From Ruminococcus sp. (GTDB lineage: Bacteria; Bacillota; Clostridia; Oscillospirales; Ruminococcaceae): 64,000 bases of DNA. This document shows positions 25,806 to 33,427 of this stretch, in pieces. Position 1 is the first letter of the stretch. Each line of letters starts with the position of its first letter. The position numbers and the translations under genes are program-made. Location of the stretch: assembly GCA_018376535.1 (NCBI GenBank), contig JAHABC010000001.1:62001-126000 (forward strand). The letters are read 5' to 3'. The notes beneath the pieces were generated by a model. That model saw nothing but the letters and a program-made list of their open reading frames with translations. It was not told the origin of the DNA and made no database searches.

Positions 25806-26180
25806 ATGGATGAAGTGTACGATTTCGGAGTAATTCTTCAAAAATTACGAAAAGAAAAGGGGTTTACGCAAGAGCAGCTTGCCCGTCTGATTCATAAAGA
25901 AAGTTCAATCATAAGCCGATATGAAAAAGGGTTGCAAAATCCAACCTTTGAAACGGTAAAAGAATTCGCCGCTATTTTTAACGTTTCAATGGATTATCTT
26001 GCAGGAATGGAAAAGCATTCAAATATTTCCACTTTTGGTATGAACCCGGAACAGATCGCTATTACTAAAAATCTTATTGAAGTTTTCAGAAAAAAGAACA
26101 TATCAACGTTCCAAAAAATGGGTGTAGAACATTACCAGATTATAGGAAAGATTGCGATAGAGTTATCAAAGGACAAATAA
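25806..26180 (+). CDS. XRE-family regulator next to the restriction genes
   Basis: A 124-residue DNA-binding protein. Residues 8-65 form a lambda-repressor-like helix-turn-helix (LQKLRKEKGFTQEQLARLI, then SSIISRYEKGLQNPT). The C-terminal half is helical with no known motif. I start it at the ATG at 25806 behind GAGGTG; a TTG four codons upstream overlaps that site. It is divergent from the methylase gene, the position of controller (C) proteins that time restriction and methylation. It is longer than the usual 80-residue C protein, so a general element repressor is the alternative. Confidence 0.82.
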   Translation: MDEVYDFGVILQKLRKEKGFTQEQLARLIHKESSIISRYEKGLQNPTFETVKEFAAIFNVSMDYLAGMEKHSNISTFGMNPEQIAITKNLIEVFRKKNISTFQKMGVEHYQIIGKIAIELSKDK

Positions 26181-26268
26181 AATATCCCGACAAATCAGCA
26201 TTACAGCTTCGATTTGTCGGGATTTATTTTTTGAGTAATTTTTTTACTGTTTCACACTCTTACTTTCC

Positions 26269-26673
26269 TCACACATACACCATATCCGCATACACCGCCT
26301 CTCTCGCACACAACCTAAACATATTCTCCAAACCTTGAGCTTTGCAGAGATCACCAACAGCAAGTGACTGCTGATATTCCTTATCGTCAGCTTTCCACTT
26401 TTCAACCTGTCTTTCCATAGCATTTTCCACTGCCTTATCAAGTTCAGTCAGATAACCCAGAATTTCGCCGTTATTTACAAGTTTTCTCAGTCTGTTCTTG
26501 CGGTACTCTGCCGAATAATGCAGGTGATACTTGATCTGCTCGGAACGGAATGCTGTTACTGTTGGCTCAGTATCAACTGTATTGTGTGTAACGGTAAGTG
26601 CATTGGTATCCAACACCCAGACCGACTTGTTTTTGCCGATCACCTGAACTTTGTCTTTGCTTCTGATAATCAT
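26269..26673 (-). CDS. Hypothetical protein of the mobilization region
   Basis: A 134-residue hydrophilic protein with no family I know. It starts MIIRSKDKVQVIGKNKSVWV, contains a basic helical middle (EYRKNRLRKLVNNGEILGYL) and a cysteine pair near the end (DLCKAQGLENMFRLCAREAV). GAGGAGAAA precedes the ATG at good spacing. It starts 14 bases after the end of the relaxase gene and shares its G+C-richer composition, so it belongs to the mobility backbone rather than the cargo. The 63 bases downstream, towards the XRE gene, include a GATTTGTCGGGATTT palindrome (about 26188-26225) that should end transcription from both sides. Confidence 0.6.
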   Translation of the reverse strand: MIIRSKDKVQVIGKNKSVWVLDTNALTVTHNTVDTEPTVTAFRSEQIKYHLHYSAEYRKNRLRKLVNNGEILGYLTELDKAVENAMERQVEKWKADDKEYQQSLAVGDLCKAQGLENMFRLCAREAVYADMVYV

Positions 26674-26686
26674 AAAATTTTTCTCC

Positions 26687-27886
26687 TCATTCCAAATTCT
26701 TGCTTTTTATTGTGCTGTTGTATCTGAACTGCTGATAGTCGGAACTCAATCCACAAGCAGAGATAAAAGCCTTGATTTTTTTCAGTTCACGGGAAAGTTC
26801 TTCCTCACGGCTAATACGCTTTGATTCCGCTTTTAATTTATCACGGGAAAAATGACGCCTATCTTCTTCTTTCTTTTTGTAATCAGCCAGTTCCGAAGAT
26901 ACCACATCAAGCCTTGCTTTCAACGCATTACGCTCCTGTATGGCTTCATCTCGTTCTCTGCAAAGCTTTTTCGTCTGTTTTTGTGAAATCACTTCTTTTT
27001 TGGCAATTGCAGTTACATTTTCCCAATCTTCCTTGGAAACTGTGATTTTTCCACCGAAAACCGTTTTGCCTGTTACAACGCTGTCGATTTCTTTCAGCTT
27101 GACGTGCTTTTTGGCTGCCTTTTCAAGTGCTGCGTTGATTTCTTCTTTTTCAGTAATGATCTGAGCTTTTTCTTCTTCAAGCTGCCGGATTCTATCCTGA
27201 TGCTCGCCGTATTCCTCAACCGTATAGCTGTACCCTCTGGACTTCTTCGGCTCTGCAATTTCAACACCGTGAGCCTTGCAAATCTGGTGCAGGACTTCCC
27301 ACTCTGTTAAACGCCAGCGGTTGATCGCATTTGCACCCTTGCCGTGTCCCATTTCTTCGAGCGCCTTTGCCATTGCATTTCGGGTATCAAGCCCTCTGTC
27401 GAAATGCCCGACGGGAATATAGTCGATGTGCAGATGGGGAGTTGCTTCATCAAGGTGCATCACAGCATTGAACACATAGAAATTCGGATTTCTTTCTGAA
27501 AAGCCCTCCATGTACTCCCGTAAACAGGCAACAGCAATCTCCGAATCGGGAGTACCGACACCTGTATCATCTTTTGTCCCGATCTGGACTAAGTCTTCAT
27601 AGAAACTCTTTTGCTTATTTGTCCCAGTGACAACACTTACACTCGGTTCACGGCTGAACAGGTGCTGAAAGTAGTCAGGGATACGGCGGTCATTTCGTTT
27701 CTGACGGACATTGTATCTTTCTACTGCATCGCTGAAAAGAATATCATAAGCATCACGCAAATTCTGATGCACAAATGTAATGTTGTCCGCTGTTCGGGAA
27801 CTGTCGATATTTTTGGCAGCAAATGCACGGTTGTTGTGGGACAAGCTGCCCTTGCCCTGACACATTGAGATCGTCTTTTGACACAT
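26687..27886 (-). CDS. mobV: MobV-family relaxase (plasmid recombination/mobilization protein)
   Basis: A 399-residue Pre/Mob-type relaxase. The metal-binding motif HLDEATPHLHIDYIPV (the HxDExxPHxH triad of MobV) lies at about residues 140-156. The N-terminus has the usual repeat of SHNNRAF with DNITFVHQNLRDAYD. The C-terminal half is a long coiled coil (EEEKAQIITEKEEINAALEK and on) for dimerisation. It nicks oriT and leads single-stranded transfer with a helper conjugation system. Start at the ATG at 27886 behind GGGAGGTG; the frame is open upstream through the oriT region but that is not protein-like. A probable oriT lies immediately upstream. Confidence 0.9.
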   Translation of the reverse strand: MCQKTISMCQGKGSLSHNNRAFAAKNIDSSRTADNITFVHQNLRDAYDILFSDAVERYNVRQKRNDRRIPDYFQHLFSREPSVSVVTGTNKQKSFYEDLVQIGTKDDTGVGTPDSEIAVACLREYMEGFSERNPNFYVFNAVMHLDEATPHLHIDYIPVGHFDRGLDTRNAMAKALEEMGHGKGANAINRWRLTEWEVLHQICKAHGVEIAEPKKSRGYSYTVEEYGEHQDRIRQLEEEKAQIITEKEEINAALEKAAKKHVKLKEIDSVVTGKTVFGGKITVSKEDWENVTAIAKKEVISQKQTKKLCRERDEAIQERNALKARLDVVSSELADYKKKEEDRRHFSRDKLKAESKRISREEELSRELKKIKAFISACGLSSDYQQFRYNSTIKSKNLE

Positions 27887-28200
27887 AGAAACACCTCCCT
27901 TCCTTTTTAAATTGACCCTCTGACGAGGGAATGCCCTATGGGCAAAACGGTTTGCAACGATACGGAGATCGGCAAACCAAACGGCTCGGAGAGCCGGGTT
28001 ACCTGCGGAATGCCGCCGGTAACCCCATAGCACTTTCGACAGCCTTACGGACTATCAAAAATGCTATCGGGGCTCTGCGAGGCTTGAACGGCGGATAAAC
28101 CGCCAACGCCGTGACGATGTGTGACGATGGTGACGATGATTACAGCGCTCACAAAACATCGTCACGACCGTCACGGACTGACACGCCAACCACTTGAAAT
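27887..28200. other. Probable oriT and iteron-bearing replication origin
   Basis: A 314-bp noncoding stretch between the relaxase and RepA-like genes, dense in inverted repeats: CCCTC/GAGGG (27916), GGCTC/GAGCC (27984), GGGTTACC/GGTAACCC (27996-28024), ATAGCA/TGCTAT (28027-28066) and GGCGG/CCGCC (28090). Then come three direct copies of GTGACGATG (28111, 28121, 28130) and an inverted copy CATCGTCAC (28157-28165) with a partial fifth. The hairpins near the relaxase gene suit oriT; the repeats near the RepA-like gene suit iterons for origin binding. Both assignments rest on position and structure. Confidence 0.6.
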
Positions 28201-29325
28201 TTACTCTTTTGATAACAAAGAAAAGAAAATCATGCGTCCGCTGTGGTTACGCTTATTCGTGTATCGAATGCTATAATCATTCATCAATCTGCCTGCATTG
28301 ACATTCAGTTTCAGCGAAACCACATTCGGCTTCATATCAAGTCCAAGCTTTTCTATCAGTTCAGTCGCTGTACCCTGCCAAGTCGGATTTTCTTCTGTTA
28401 CAAGATTGGCGATACATTCCAGCAACGGTTCGGGAGGTTCTTTCCAAAGCTCTGTTTCTGCTTTTTCAAAATTCCAGCAGAGTTTTTCTTCATCACGAAT
28501 AAGATGGATTTTCTGATCTTGCTGATCACGGCCTGAAATTTCAAGTGTTGCCTTATTGGAAGTCCTGGTTTCCTTGTAAAGCATAAATGCTCCGTCTGCA
28601 CAGCCAAGTAACCCATTTGTTCCTGAGATCATGTCGAAGTTATCAGATGACTTTTGCTTTCTCGTATGATGAACTAACAGCAGACATATTCCCCAACTGT
28701 CAGAGAACTGTTTCAGCTGATTGATGATCTCGTAATCTTTAGCATAGCTGTAAGAATCACTGTCCACCTCACGGATTTTTTGAAGTGTATCAATAATCAC
28801 AAGCGTTGTGTCAGGGTGTTCTCGGATAAAACCGCTCAGCTGATCGGTCAGACCATTTCCAAGCGGTTTGGACGATACGGAAAAGTACAAGTTTTCCGTA
28901 CTGTCCGTTCCGAACATTCGGTACATTCGTTCCTGCAATCGTCTGTAATCATCTTCCAGTGCAAGGTAGAGAACCGTACCCTTTTTCACAGGATAGTCCC
29001 AAAGCGGAGTACCTGTGCTGACATGATAGGCAAGCTGTGCCATAAAGAAGCTTTTGCCGATCTTAGGTGAACCGACAAACAGATAAGTACCTTGATAGAG
29101 CAAGCCCTCAATAACAGGCGGTTTCTTGCTGTAAATATCCTGATACAGTTCCTGCATCGTGACTGTTTTCATGTATGACGGATCAATTTTCTTGAAAAAT
29201 TCGTCAAAGGGGTTGAAATTTACATCACGATTTGATATACTATTAGTAGTTTGTTTTATGTATGACTGCTCCGTATCTACGCCAATAGATACGTTCGGAG
29301 CGGTCATTTCTTTTTCTTCTGACAT
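28201..29325 (-). CDS. RepA-like AAA ATPase (hexameric helicase family)
   Basis: A 374-residue RecA-fold ATPase. Walker A is GSPKIGKSFF near residue 87, followed by AQLAYHVSTGTPLWDYPVKK and the strand VLYLALEDDYRRLQERM, which is the RepA/DnaB-like signature; Walker B is TLVIIDTLQKI, then LLLVHHTRK. The C-terminal 90 residues look like a winged-helix (NVVSLKLNVNAGRLMNDYSI). RepA helicases unwind plasmid origins; here it may allow the excised element to replicate. It overlaps the preceding MobC-like gene by one base. The four-gene order integrase, MobC-like, RepA-like, relaxase is compact and transcribed in one direction. Confidence 0.82.
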   Translation of the reverse strand: MSEEKEMTAPNVSIGVDTEQSYIKQTTNSISNRDVNFNPFDEFFKKIDPSYMKTVTMQELYQDIYSKKPPVIEGLLYQGTYLFVGSPKIGKSFFMAQLAYHVSTGTPLWDYPVKKGTVLYLALEDDYRRLQERMYRMFGTDSTENLYFSVSSKPLGNGLTDQLSGFIREHPDTTLVIIDTLQKIREVDSDSYSYAKDYEIINQLKQFSDSWGICLLLVHHTRKQKSSDNFDMISGTNGLLGCADGAFMLYKETRTSNKATLEISGRDQQDQKIHLIRDEEKLCWNFEKAETELWKEPPEPLLECIANLVTEENPTWQGTATELIEKLGLDMKPNVVSLKLNVNAGRLMNDYSIRYTNKRNHSGRMIFFSLLSKE

Positions 29326-29645
29326 CAGGATTCTCCTTTCGTTCCATTTAATGTGGTGTTGATGAGTCGTATCGTTTCAAGAAGTTCATCACTTACAGAA
29401 CTATTTTCTATTCTCTGCAATTCTGAAAGCACTTCCGCAAGCTGATTTTTCAGAGCTTTGTATACTCTCGGATTGCCCTGCACTACCACATCACGGCAGA
29501 GAAGCCTTTTTACGATGTAGTCCTGTTTGGTCAGTCCTGAAAGTGCCACTGCTGAATTTATCAGCTTTTCTTCTTCGGGAGATACCCGAAATCCGATGGT
29601 TCTGGAACGAAATCTGCCTTTGCTGTCAAGGTTTTTCGCTGACAT
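29325..29645 (-). CDS. MobC-like ribbon-helix-helix mobilization protein
   Basis: A 106-residue protein. The N-terminal half reads FRSRTIGFRVSPEEEKLINS then AVALSGLTKQDYIVKRLLCR, the strand-helix-helix of small relaxosome accessory proteins (MobC family). The C-terminal half is helical (ALKNQLAEVLSELQRIENSS), probably for dimerisation. MobC proteins help the relaxase melt oriT. It overlaps both neighbours: the integrase gene ends 20 bases inside it, and the RepA-like gene starts at its stop. A purely regulatory role (repressor of the mobility genes) is possible. Confidence 0.72.
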   Translation of the reverse strand: MSAKNLDSKGRFRSRTIGFRVSPEEEKLINSAVALSGLTKQDYIVKRLLCRDVVVQGNPRVYKALKNQLAEVLSELQRIENSSVSDELLETIRLINTTLNGTKGES

Positions 29646-30723
29646 TTGCGTTATCTCCTTTCTTCAACTCACTGAGTTTATTCGCCATTTCCGCCTGTTT
29701 CGACGGAAACAGATGTGCATAGCGGTATGTGATCTCAATGCTCTCATGTCCCACACGATCTGCAATAGCAACAGCTGAAAACCCAAGTTCGATTAGAAGC
29801 GAAACATGGCTGTGACGCAGATCATGGATACGGATACGCTTCAAACCCGTTTCTTTTACCCCTCTGTCCATCTCGTGATGCAAATAACTCTTGGATATTG
29901 TGAAAATACGCTCATCTGATTTCTGATCGTAAAGCATACGGAGATAGTCCTGCATCTCCTCACAAAGAAAATCAGGCATTTCAATGGTACGGCTGCTTTT
30001 CTTGGTTTTCGGCTCTGTAATAACGTCCTGCCCCTTGATACGCTGATAGGACTTGTTAATGCGGAGCTTTCGATTCTGGAAATCAAAGTCCTCTGGTGTG
30101 AGAGCCAACAGTTCGCCAAGACGGATACCGCACCAATACAGCATTTCAAAGGCATAAAACGAAACTGGTTTGTCCATCATGACCTCAGAAAACTGCATAT
30201 ATTCGTCTTTTGTCCAGAAGTTCATCTCTTTGGCATTCTTTACGCCAATACTTCCAGCTTTGGCAGCTGGGTTTACGCCAAGATCATAGTAGCGAACCGC
30301 ATGGTTAAAGATACAGGAAAGCTGATTGTGCAGATTCTTCAAATACGTTTCCGAATAGGGCTTTCCGTTTTTGTCACGGTGACGAAGCAGTTCATTCTGC
30401 CACGAAAGCACATCTCTTGCCTGAATATCCTTCATCGGTTTATCCCCGAAATAAGGGAGGATTTTCGACTGAATGACGTGTGCCTTATGTTCCCATGTAT
30501 TCTGTTTCAAGCGAGATCTCATATCCTGTTCATACAGCTTGTAGAAGTCCTTAAACAGCATATCAAGGTCACTGTTTGCCTGAAGCAGAAATCTTCGCTC
30601 CCAGTTCTGTGCCTCACGTTTGGTAACAAAACCACGCTTGCACTTTTGTTTTCGCTCCCCCTGCCAGTCCTCATAACGAACCATAGCATACCAAGTGCCG
30701 TTTTTATCCTTATATATGGGCAT
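29626..30723 (-). CDS. int: Tyrosine integrase of the guaA element
   Basis: A 365-residue site-specific recombinase. N-terminal AP2-like DNA-binding segment (MPIYKDKNGTWYAMVRYEDW), then a SAM-like core-binding domain (DMLFKDFYKLYEQDMRSRLK) and the catalytic domain with the arginine in IRLGELLALT (about 200), RIRIHDLRHSHVSLL (HxxR, about 300), the histidine in VGHES and the nucleophile tyrosine in YRYAHLFP (about 340). All catalytic residues are present, so it should be active. It would recombine the 11-bp repeats at 21232 and 31737. It overlaps the upstream HTH gene by one base. Confidence 0.93.
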   Translation of the reverse strand: MPIYKDKNGTWYAMVRYEDWQGERKQKCKRGFVTKREAQNWERRFLLQANSDLDMLFKDFYKLYEQDMRSRLKQNTWEHKAHVIQSKILPYFGDKPMKDIQARDVLSWQNELLRHRDKNGKPYSETYLKNLHNQLSCIFNHAVRYYDLGVNPAAKAGSIGVKNAKEMNFWTKDEYMQFSEVMMDKPVSFYAFEMLYWCGIRLGELLALTPEDFDFQNRKLRINKSYQRIKGQDVITEPKTKKSSRTIEMPDFLCEEMQDYLRMLYDQKSDERIFTISKSYLHHEMDRGVKETGLKRIRIHDLRHSHVSLLIELGFSAVAIADRVGHESIEITYRYAHLFPSKQAEMANKLSELKKGDNANVSEKP

Positions 30724-30932
30724 TATTCCTCACCAGCTTTCTTTTTGGGAGGGTTCACCGAGTACACTCGTTCGTTAAAGTACTCACGGTTCACTCTGCC
30801 TGTTACTGTGATAAACCCTTTGTCGGAAAGTTCCTGATTGAGTTTACGAATGATTTTGTACGCATAGGCAACAGAGATCTCCATAACCTCAGCAACTTCC
30901 TCTGCACGAATAAATTTTTCTGACATATACAT
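30723..30932 (-). CDS. Excisionase-like small helix-turn-helix protein
   Basis: A 69-residue protein with a MerR/Xis-type winged helix (IRAEEVAEVMEISVAYAYKI) followed by RKLNQELSDKGFITVTGRVN and a basic C-terminus (NPPKKKAGEE). Position directly before the integrase with a one-base overlap is typical of excisionases or small activators of the integrase operon. Start uncertain: ATG at 30932, at 30926, or the longer frame from 30977; AAAGGAAC stands just before 30932. The region 30978-31131 separates it from the divergent XRE gene and contains TTTGCTTAATTACATTATAC, likely promoter and operator sequence. Confidence 0.7.
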   Translation of the reverse strand: MYMSEKFIRAEEVAEVMEISVAYAYKIIRKLNQELSDKGFITVTGRVNREYFNERVYSVNPPKKKAGEE

Positions 30933-31131
30933 TTGTTCCTTTCTGTGTTCTGTATTCGCAAAATCTGTTCTAAACATTTTTGCTTAATTACATTATACTA
31001 AACAAATTTGCTTTTGTCAAGACACTTTTGCGTATTTTCTAAATTTTTTTGTTTAGTATCTCTTGACTGACTTAAACATATATGTTATAATGATTCTACT
31101 AACAGAACGATATTATAAGGAGTAAACCACC

Positions 31132-31623
31132 ATGAGTATAATGGGAGATAAAATACACCGTATCCGTGATTTCCGTGGAATGACACAGAAGCAGCTCGGT
31201 AAGGCTGTCGGATTTGATGAGAAATCCGCCGATGTCCGCATCGCACAGTACGAATCAGGCACTCGTACACCAAAACAAGCACTTGTGGAACGGCTTGCCG
31301 AGGTGCTTGATATAAACCCTCGTTTCCTTGCTGATGATGAAATTCTCGGAGCGGAGGGCGTTATGATGATGCTCTTTGAACTGGACGAACATTACCCGAT
31401 CAGCGTTGAGGACTGTACAGATGAGGACGGAAACAAACGTAAGGGCATTATTTTCGGCTCTATTCTTCTGAACGACTTCTTTGCGGAGTGGCAGAGACGA
31501 AAAAAAGACCTTGCTGACGGTAAGATCAGCAAGGCCGAATATACAGAATGGAAGCTTAACTGGCCGAAAACGACCGATGACTGCGGTAAACATGAACCCT
31601 CGAAAGAGTGGCGTGACCTGTAA
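31132..31623 (+). CDS. XRE-family regulator of the mobile element
   Basis: A 163-residue protein with an N-terminal helix-turn-helix (KIHRIRDFRGMTQKQLGKAV, RIAQYESGTRTPKQAL) and an acidic C-terminal half rich in charged residues (EDCTDEDGNKRKG), ending in a helical segment (FFAEWQRRKKDLADGKISKA). AAGGAGT precedes the ATG. It is divergent from the integrase operon, so it is the probable repressor of integration, excision and mobility. Its G+C is high like the rest of the mobility half. The 100 bases between it and the right attachment repeat hold no gene. Confidence 0.83.
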   Translation: MSIMGDKIHRIRDFRGMTQKQLGKAVGFDEKSADVRIAQYESGTRTPKQALVERLAEVLDINPRFLADDEILGAEGVMMMLFELDEHYPISVEDCTDEDGNKRKGIIFGSILLNDFFAEWQRRKKDLADGKISKAEYTEWKLNWPKTTDDCGKHEPSKEWRDL

Positions 31624-31735
31624 ACCGCCTGAAATGCAGAACATTTCAGTTTTACTTCCTGTTATCAAATTGTTATCACTGAGATTTTAAGGCTTTAAAA
31701 ATGGCGTAAATTCGGCATTTTTGAAGTCTTGTTTT

Positions 31736-33268
31736 TTATTCCCACTCTATAGTTGCAGGAGGTTTAGTAGTAACATCGTAGACTACTCTGTTTACATTTT
31801 TAACTTCGTTTACAATTCTAGCAGATACCTTTTCTAACACTTCATAAGGAATTTTAGCAAAGTCAGCAGTCATGAAATCGGTAGTAGTAACACCTCTAAG
31901 AGCAAGAGTATAATCGTAAGTACGACCATCGCCCATAACACCAACAGAACGCATATTAGTTAGCACTGCAAAGTATTGATGTATTTTCTTATCCAAACCA
32001 GCCTTAGCGATTTCTTCACGGAAAATCCAATCGGCATCTTGAAGGGTTTCGAGTTTTTCGTCGGTAATTTCACCGATAATTCTAATTGCTAAACCAGGAC
32101 CTGGGAATGGTTGACGCCACACTAATATTGGTGATAGACCTAACTCAATACCAAGTTGTCTAACCTCATCTTTGAATAGCATTCTAAGAGGTTCAATGAT
32201 TTCTTTGAAGTCTACATAATCTGGAAGTCCTCCAACGTTATGATGTGACTTAATAACAGCAGAATCGCCTAAACCACTTTCAATAACGTCTGGATAGATA
32301 GTTCCTTGTACCAAGAAATCTACAGCACCTATTTTTTTAGCTTCCTGTTCAAATACTCTAATGAACTCCTCACCTATTATTTTACGTTTAGTTTCAGGGT
32401 CAGATACGCCGTTCATTTTAGCCATAAATTGAGGTTTTGCATTAACTCTAACAAAGTTTATATTCCAATTAGCGAAAGCCTGTTCTACTTCATCGCCCTC
32501 ATTTTTACGCATAAAGCCGTGGTCTACGAATATACAAGTTAGTTGATTTCCTATAGCCTTCGATAACAATGCTGCTGCCACTGAACTATCTACTCCACCA
32601 GATAAACCTAATAATACTTTACCATCACCGACTTTGTCTTTAATCTGTTGGATAGCAGTTTTAGCATAATCGCTCATAGTCCAATCGCCCTTGAAGTTGC
32701 AAACGTTGTATAAGAAGTTGTGTAGCATCTTAGAGCCATCTACTGTATGATTAACTTCTGGGTGATACTGTATACCATATAGTTTCTTTTCCACATTTTC
32801 CATAGCACCTACTGGACAGTTATCTGTATGTGCAACAGATTTAAAACCTTCTGGAAGTTTTGAAATATAGTCAGTATGGCTCATCCAAGTGATGTTCTTA
32901 TTGGATAAATCTTTAAATAGTAAAGAGTTAGTATCGAAATACGTTTCAGTTTTACCATATTCGCTAACTGGTGCAGATGAAACTTCACCACCTAGAGTGT
33001 AAGCCATCAATTGACAGCCGTAGCATATGCCTAATATTGGCAAACCTAATTCAAAGATTTCTTTGCTAATATGTGGAGATTTTTCATCATACACACTATT
33101 AGGTCCACCCGTAAAGATTAACGCTTTAGGGTTTAATTCTTTAATCTTATCAATAGAAGTTTTGTAACTATGCACTTCGCAGTAAACACCACATTCACGG
33201 ACACGTCTAGCAATCAATTGATTATATTGTCCACCAAAGTCCAAAACTATACAAAGTTCATGTTTCAT
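31736..33268 (-). CDS. guaA: GMP synthase (glutamine-hydrolysing)
   Basis: A 510-residue two-domain enzyme that converts XMP to GMP. The glutamine amidotransferase domain has the catalytic cysteine in ILGICYGCQLMAY and the His-Glu pair in IQYHPEVNHT. The ATP pyrophosphatase domain has the P-loop LLGLSGGVDSSVAA, and the C-terminal dimerisation domain ends with the universal TKPPATIEWE. Start is the ATG at 33268; the open frame also offers a TTG six codons earlier that overlaps GGAG. The last codons overlap the integration site, and the element supplies the stop codon without changing the protein. Own promoter at 33333-33361. Confidence 0.97.
   Translation of the reverse strand: MKHELCIVLDFGGQYNQLIARRVRECGVYCEVHSYKTSIDKIKELNPKALIFTGGPNSVYDEKSPHISKEIFELGLPILGICYGCQLMAYTLGGEVSSAPVSEYGKTETYFDTNSLLFKDLSNKNITWMSHTDYISKLPEGFKSVAHTDNCPVGAMENVEKKLYGIQYHPEVNHTVDGSKMLHNFLYNVCNFKGDWTMSDYAKTAIQQIKDKVGDGKVLLGLSGGVDSSVAAALLSKAIGNQLTCIFVDHGFMRKNEGDEVEQAFANWNINFVRVNAKPQFMAKMNGVSDPETKRKIIGEEFIRVFEQEAKKIGAVDFLVQGTIYPDVIESGLGDSAVIKSHHNVGGLPDYVDFKEIIEPLRMLFKDEVRQLGIELGLSPILVWRQPFPGPGLAIRIIGEITDEKLETLQDADWIFREEIAKAGLDKKIHQYFAVLTNMRSVGVMGDGRTYDYTLALRGVTTTDFMTADFAKIPYEVLEKVSARIVNEVKNVNRVVYDVTTKPPATIEWE
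31737..31747. repeat. Right attachment repeat inside the end of guaA
   Basis: TATTCCCACTC, the complement of the guaA codons for the end of IEWE plus the first bases of the stop codon. On this side the stop reads TAA; at the left repeat the same sequence continues as TAG, the presumed original stop. Confidence 0.8.
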
Positions 33269-33332
33269 AAAAAGGCAATCCTCCAAATAAAAATGTCACG
33301 AAGTTTCGCAACAAAAGTATGATATACTTACT

Positions 33333-33361
33333 ATTATACAATCAAATTGAAACGTTGTCAA
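33333..33361 (-). promoter_or_regulatory. Promoter of guaA
   Basis: Minus strand TTGACA (33356-33361), 17 bp, TATAAT (33333-33338). No xanthine or guanine riboswitch is visible in the short leader. Confidence 0.8.
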
Positions 33362-33381
33362 CTGAAATAATCAATAAAAAT

Positions 33382-33408
33382 AAAAGGTGACTAACAAGTC
33401 ACCTTTTT
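33382..33408 (-). terminator. Terminator of the secreted-protein gene
   Basis: AAAAGGTGACT pairs with AGTCACCTTTT; U-rich on either strand. Confidence 0.82.
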
Positions 33409-33427
33409 ATCTAACAATAGGAAAAAT

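Larger units (their letters stand above)
21232..31747. mobile_element. Integrative mobilizable element inserted at the 3' end of guaA
   Basis: A 10.5-kb element bounded by the 11-bp direct repeat TATTCCCACTC (21232-21242 and 31737-31747). The right copy lies inside the last codons of guaA. It encodes a tyrosine integrase, a small HTH/excisionase-like protein, an XRE regulator, a RepA-like ATPase, a MobC-like protein and a MobV relaxase. The mobility half is clearly richer in G+C than the flanking chromosome; the cargo half is intermediate. There is no conjugation apparatus, so it would need a helper for transfer. Cargo: an adenine methylase/DUF262-HNH set and an AAA+/DUF6414-like pair. The 3' end of guaA is a known integration hotspot. 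Confidence 0.85.

Noticed and set aside
26244..26441. Open frame of 65 codons on the minus strand overlapping the hypothetical gene at 26269
   Set aside because: It has no ribosome site, unusual composition, and lies in a different frame of a better-supported gene.
28111..28174. Short repeats GTGACGATG that might be a CRISPR remnant
   Set aside because: Repeats are 9 bp, adjacent or one base apart, partly inverted, without spacers; iterons fit better.
30301..30837. 178-codon plus-strand frame opposite the integrase gene
   Set aside because: Opposite strand of a gene with all catalytic residues; no start signal.
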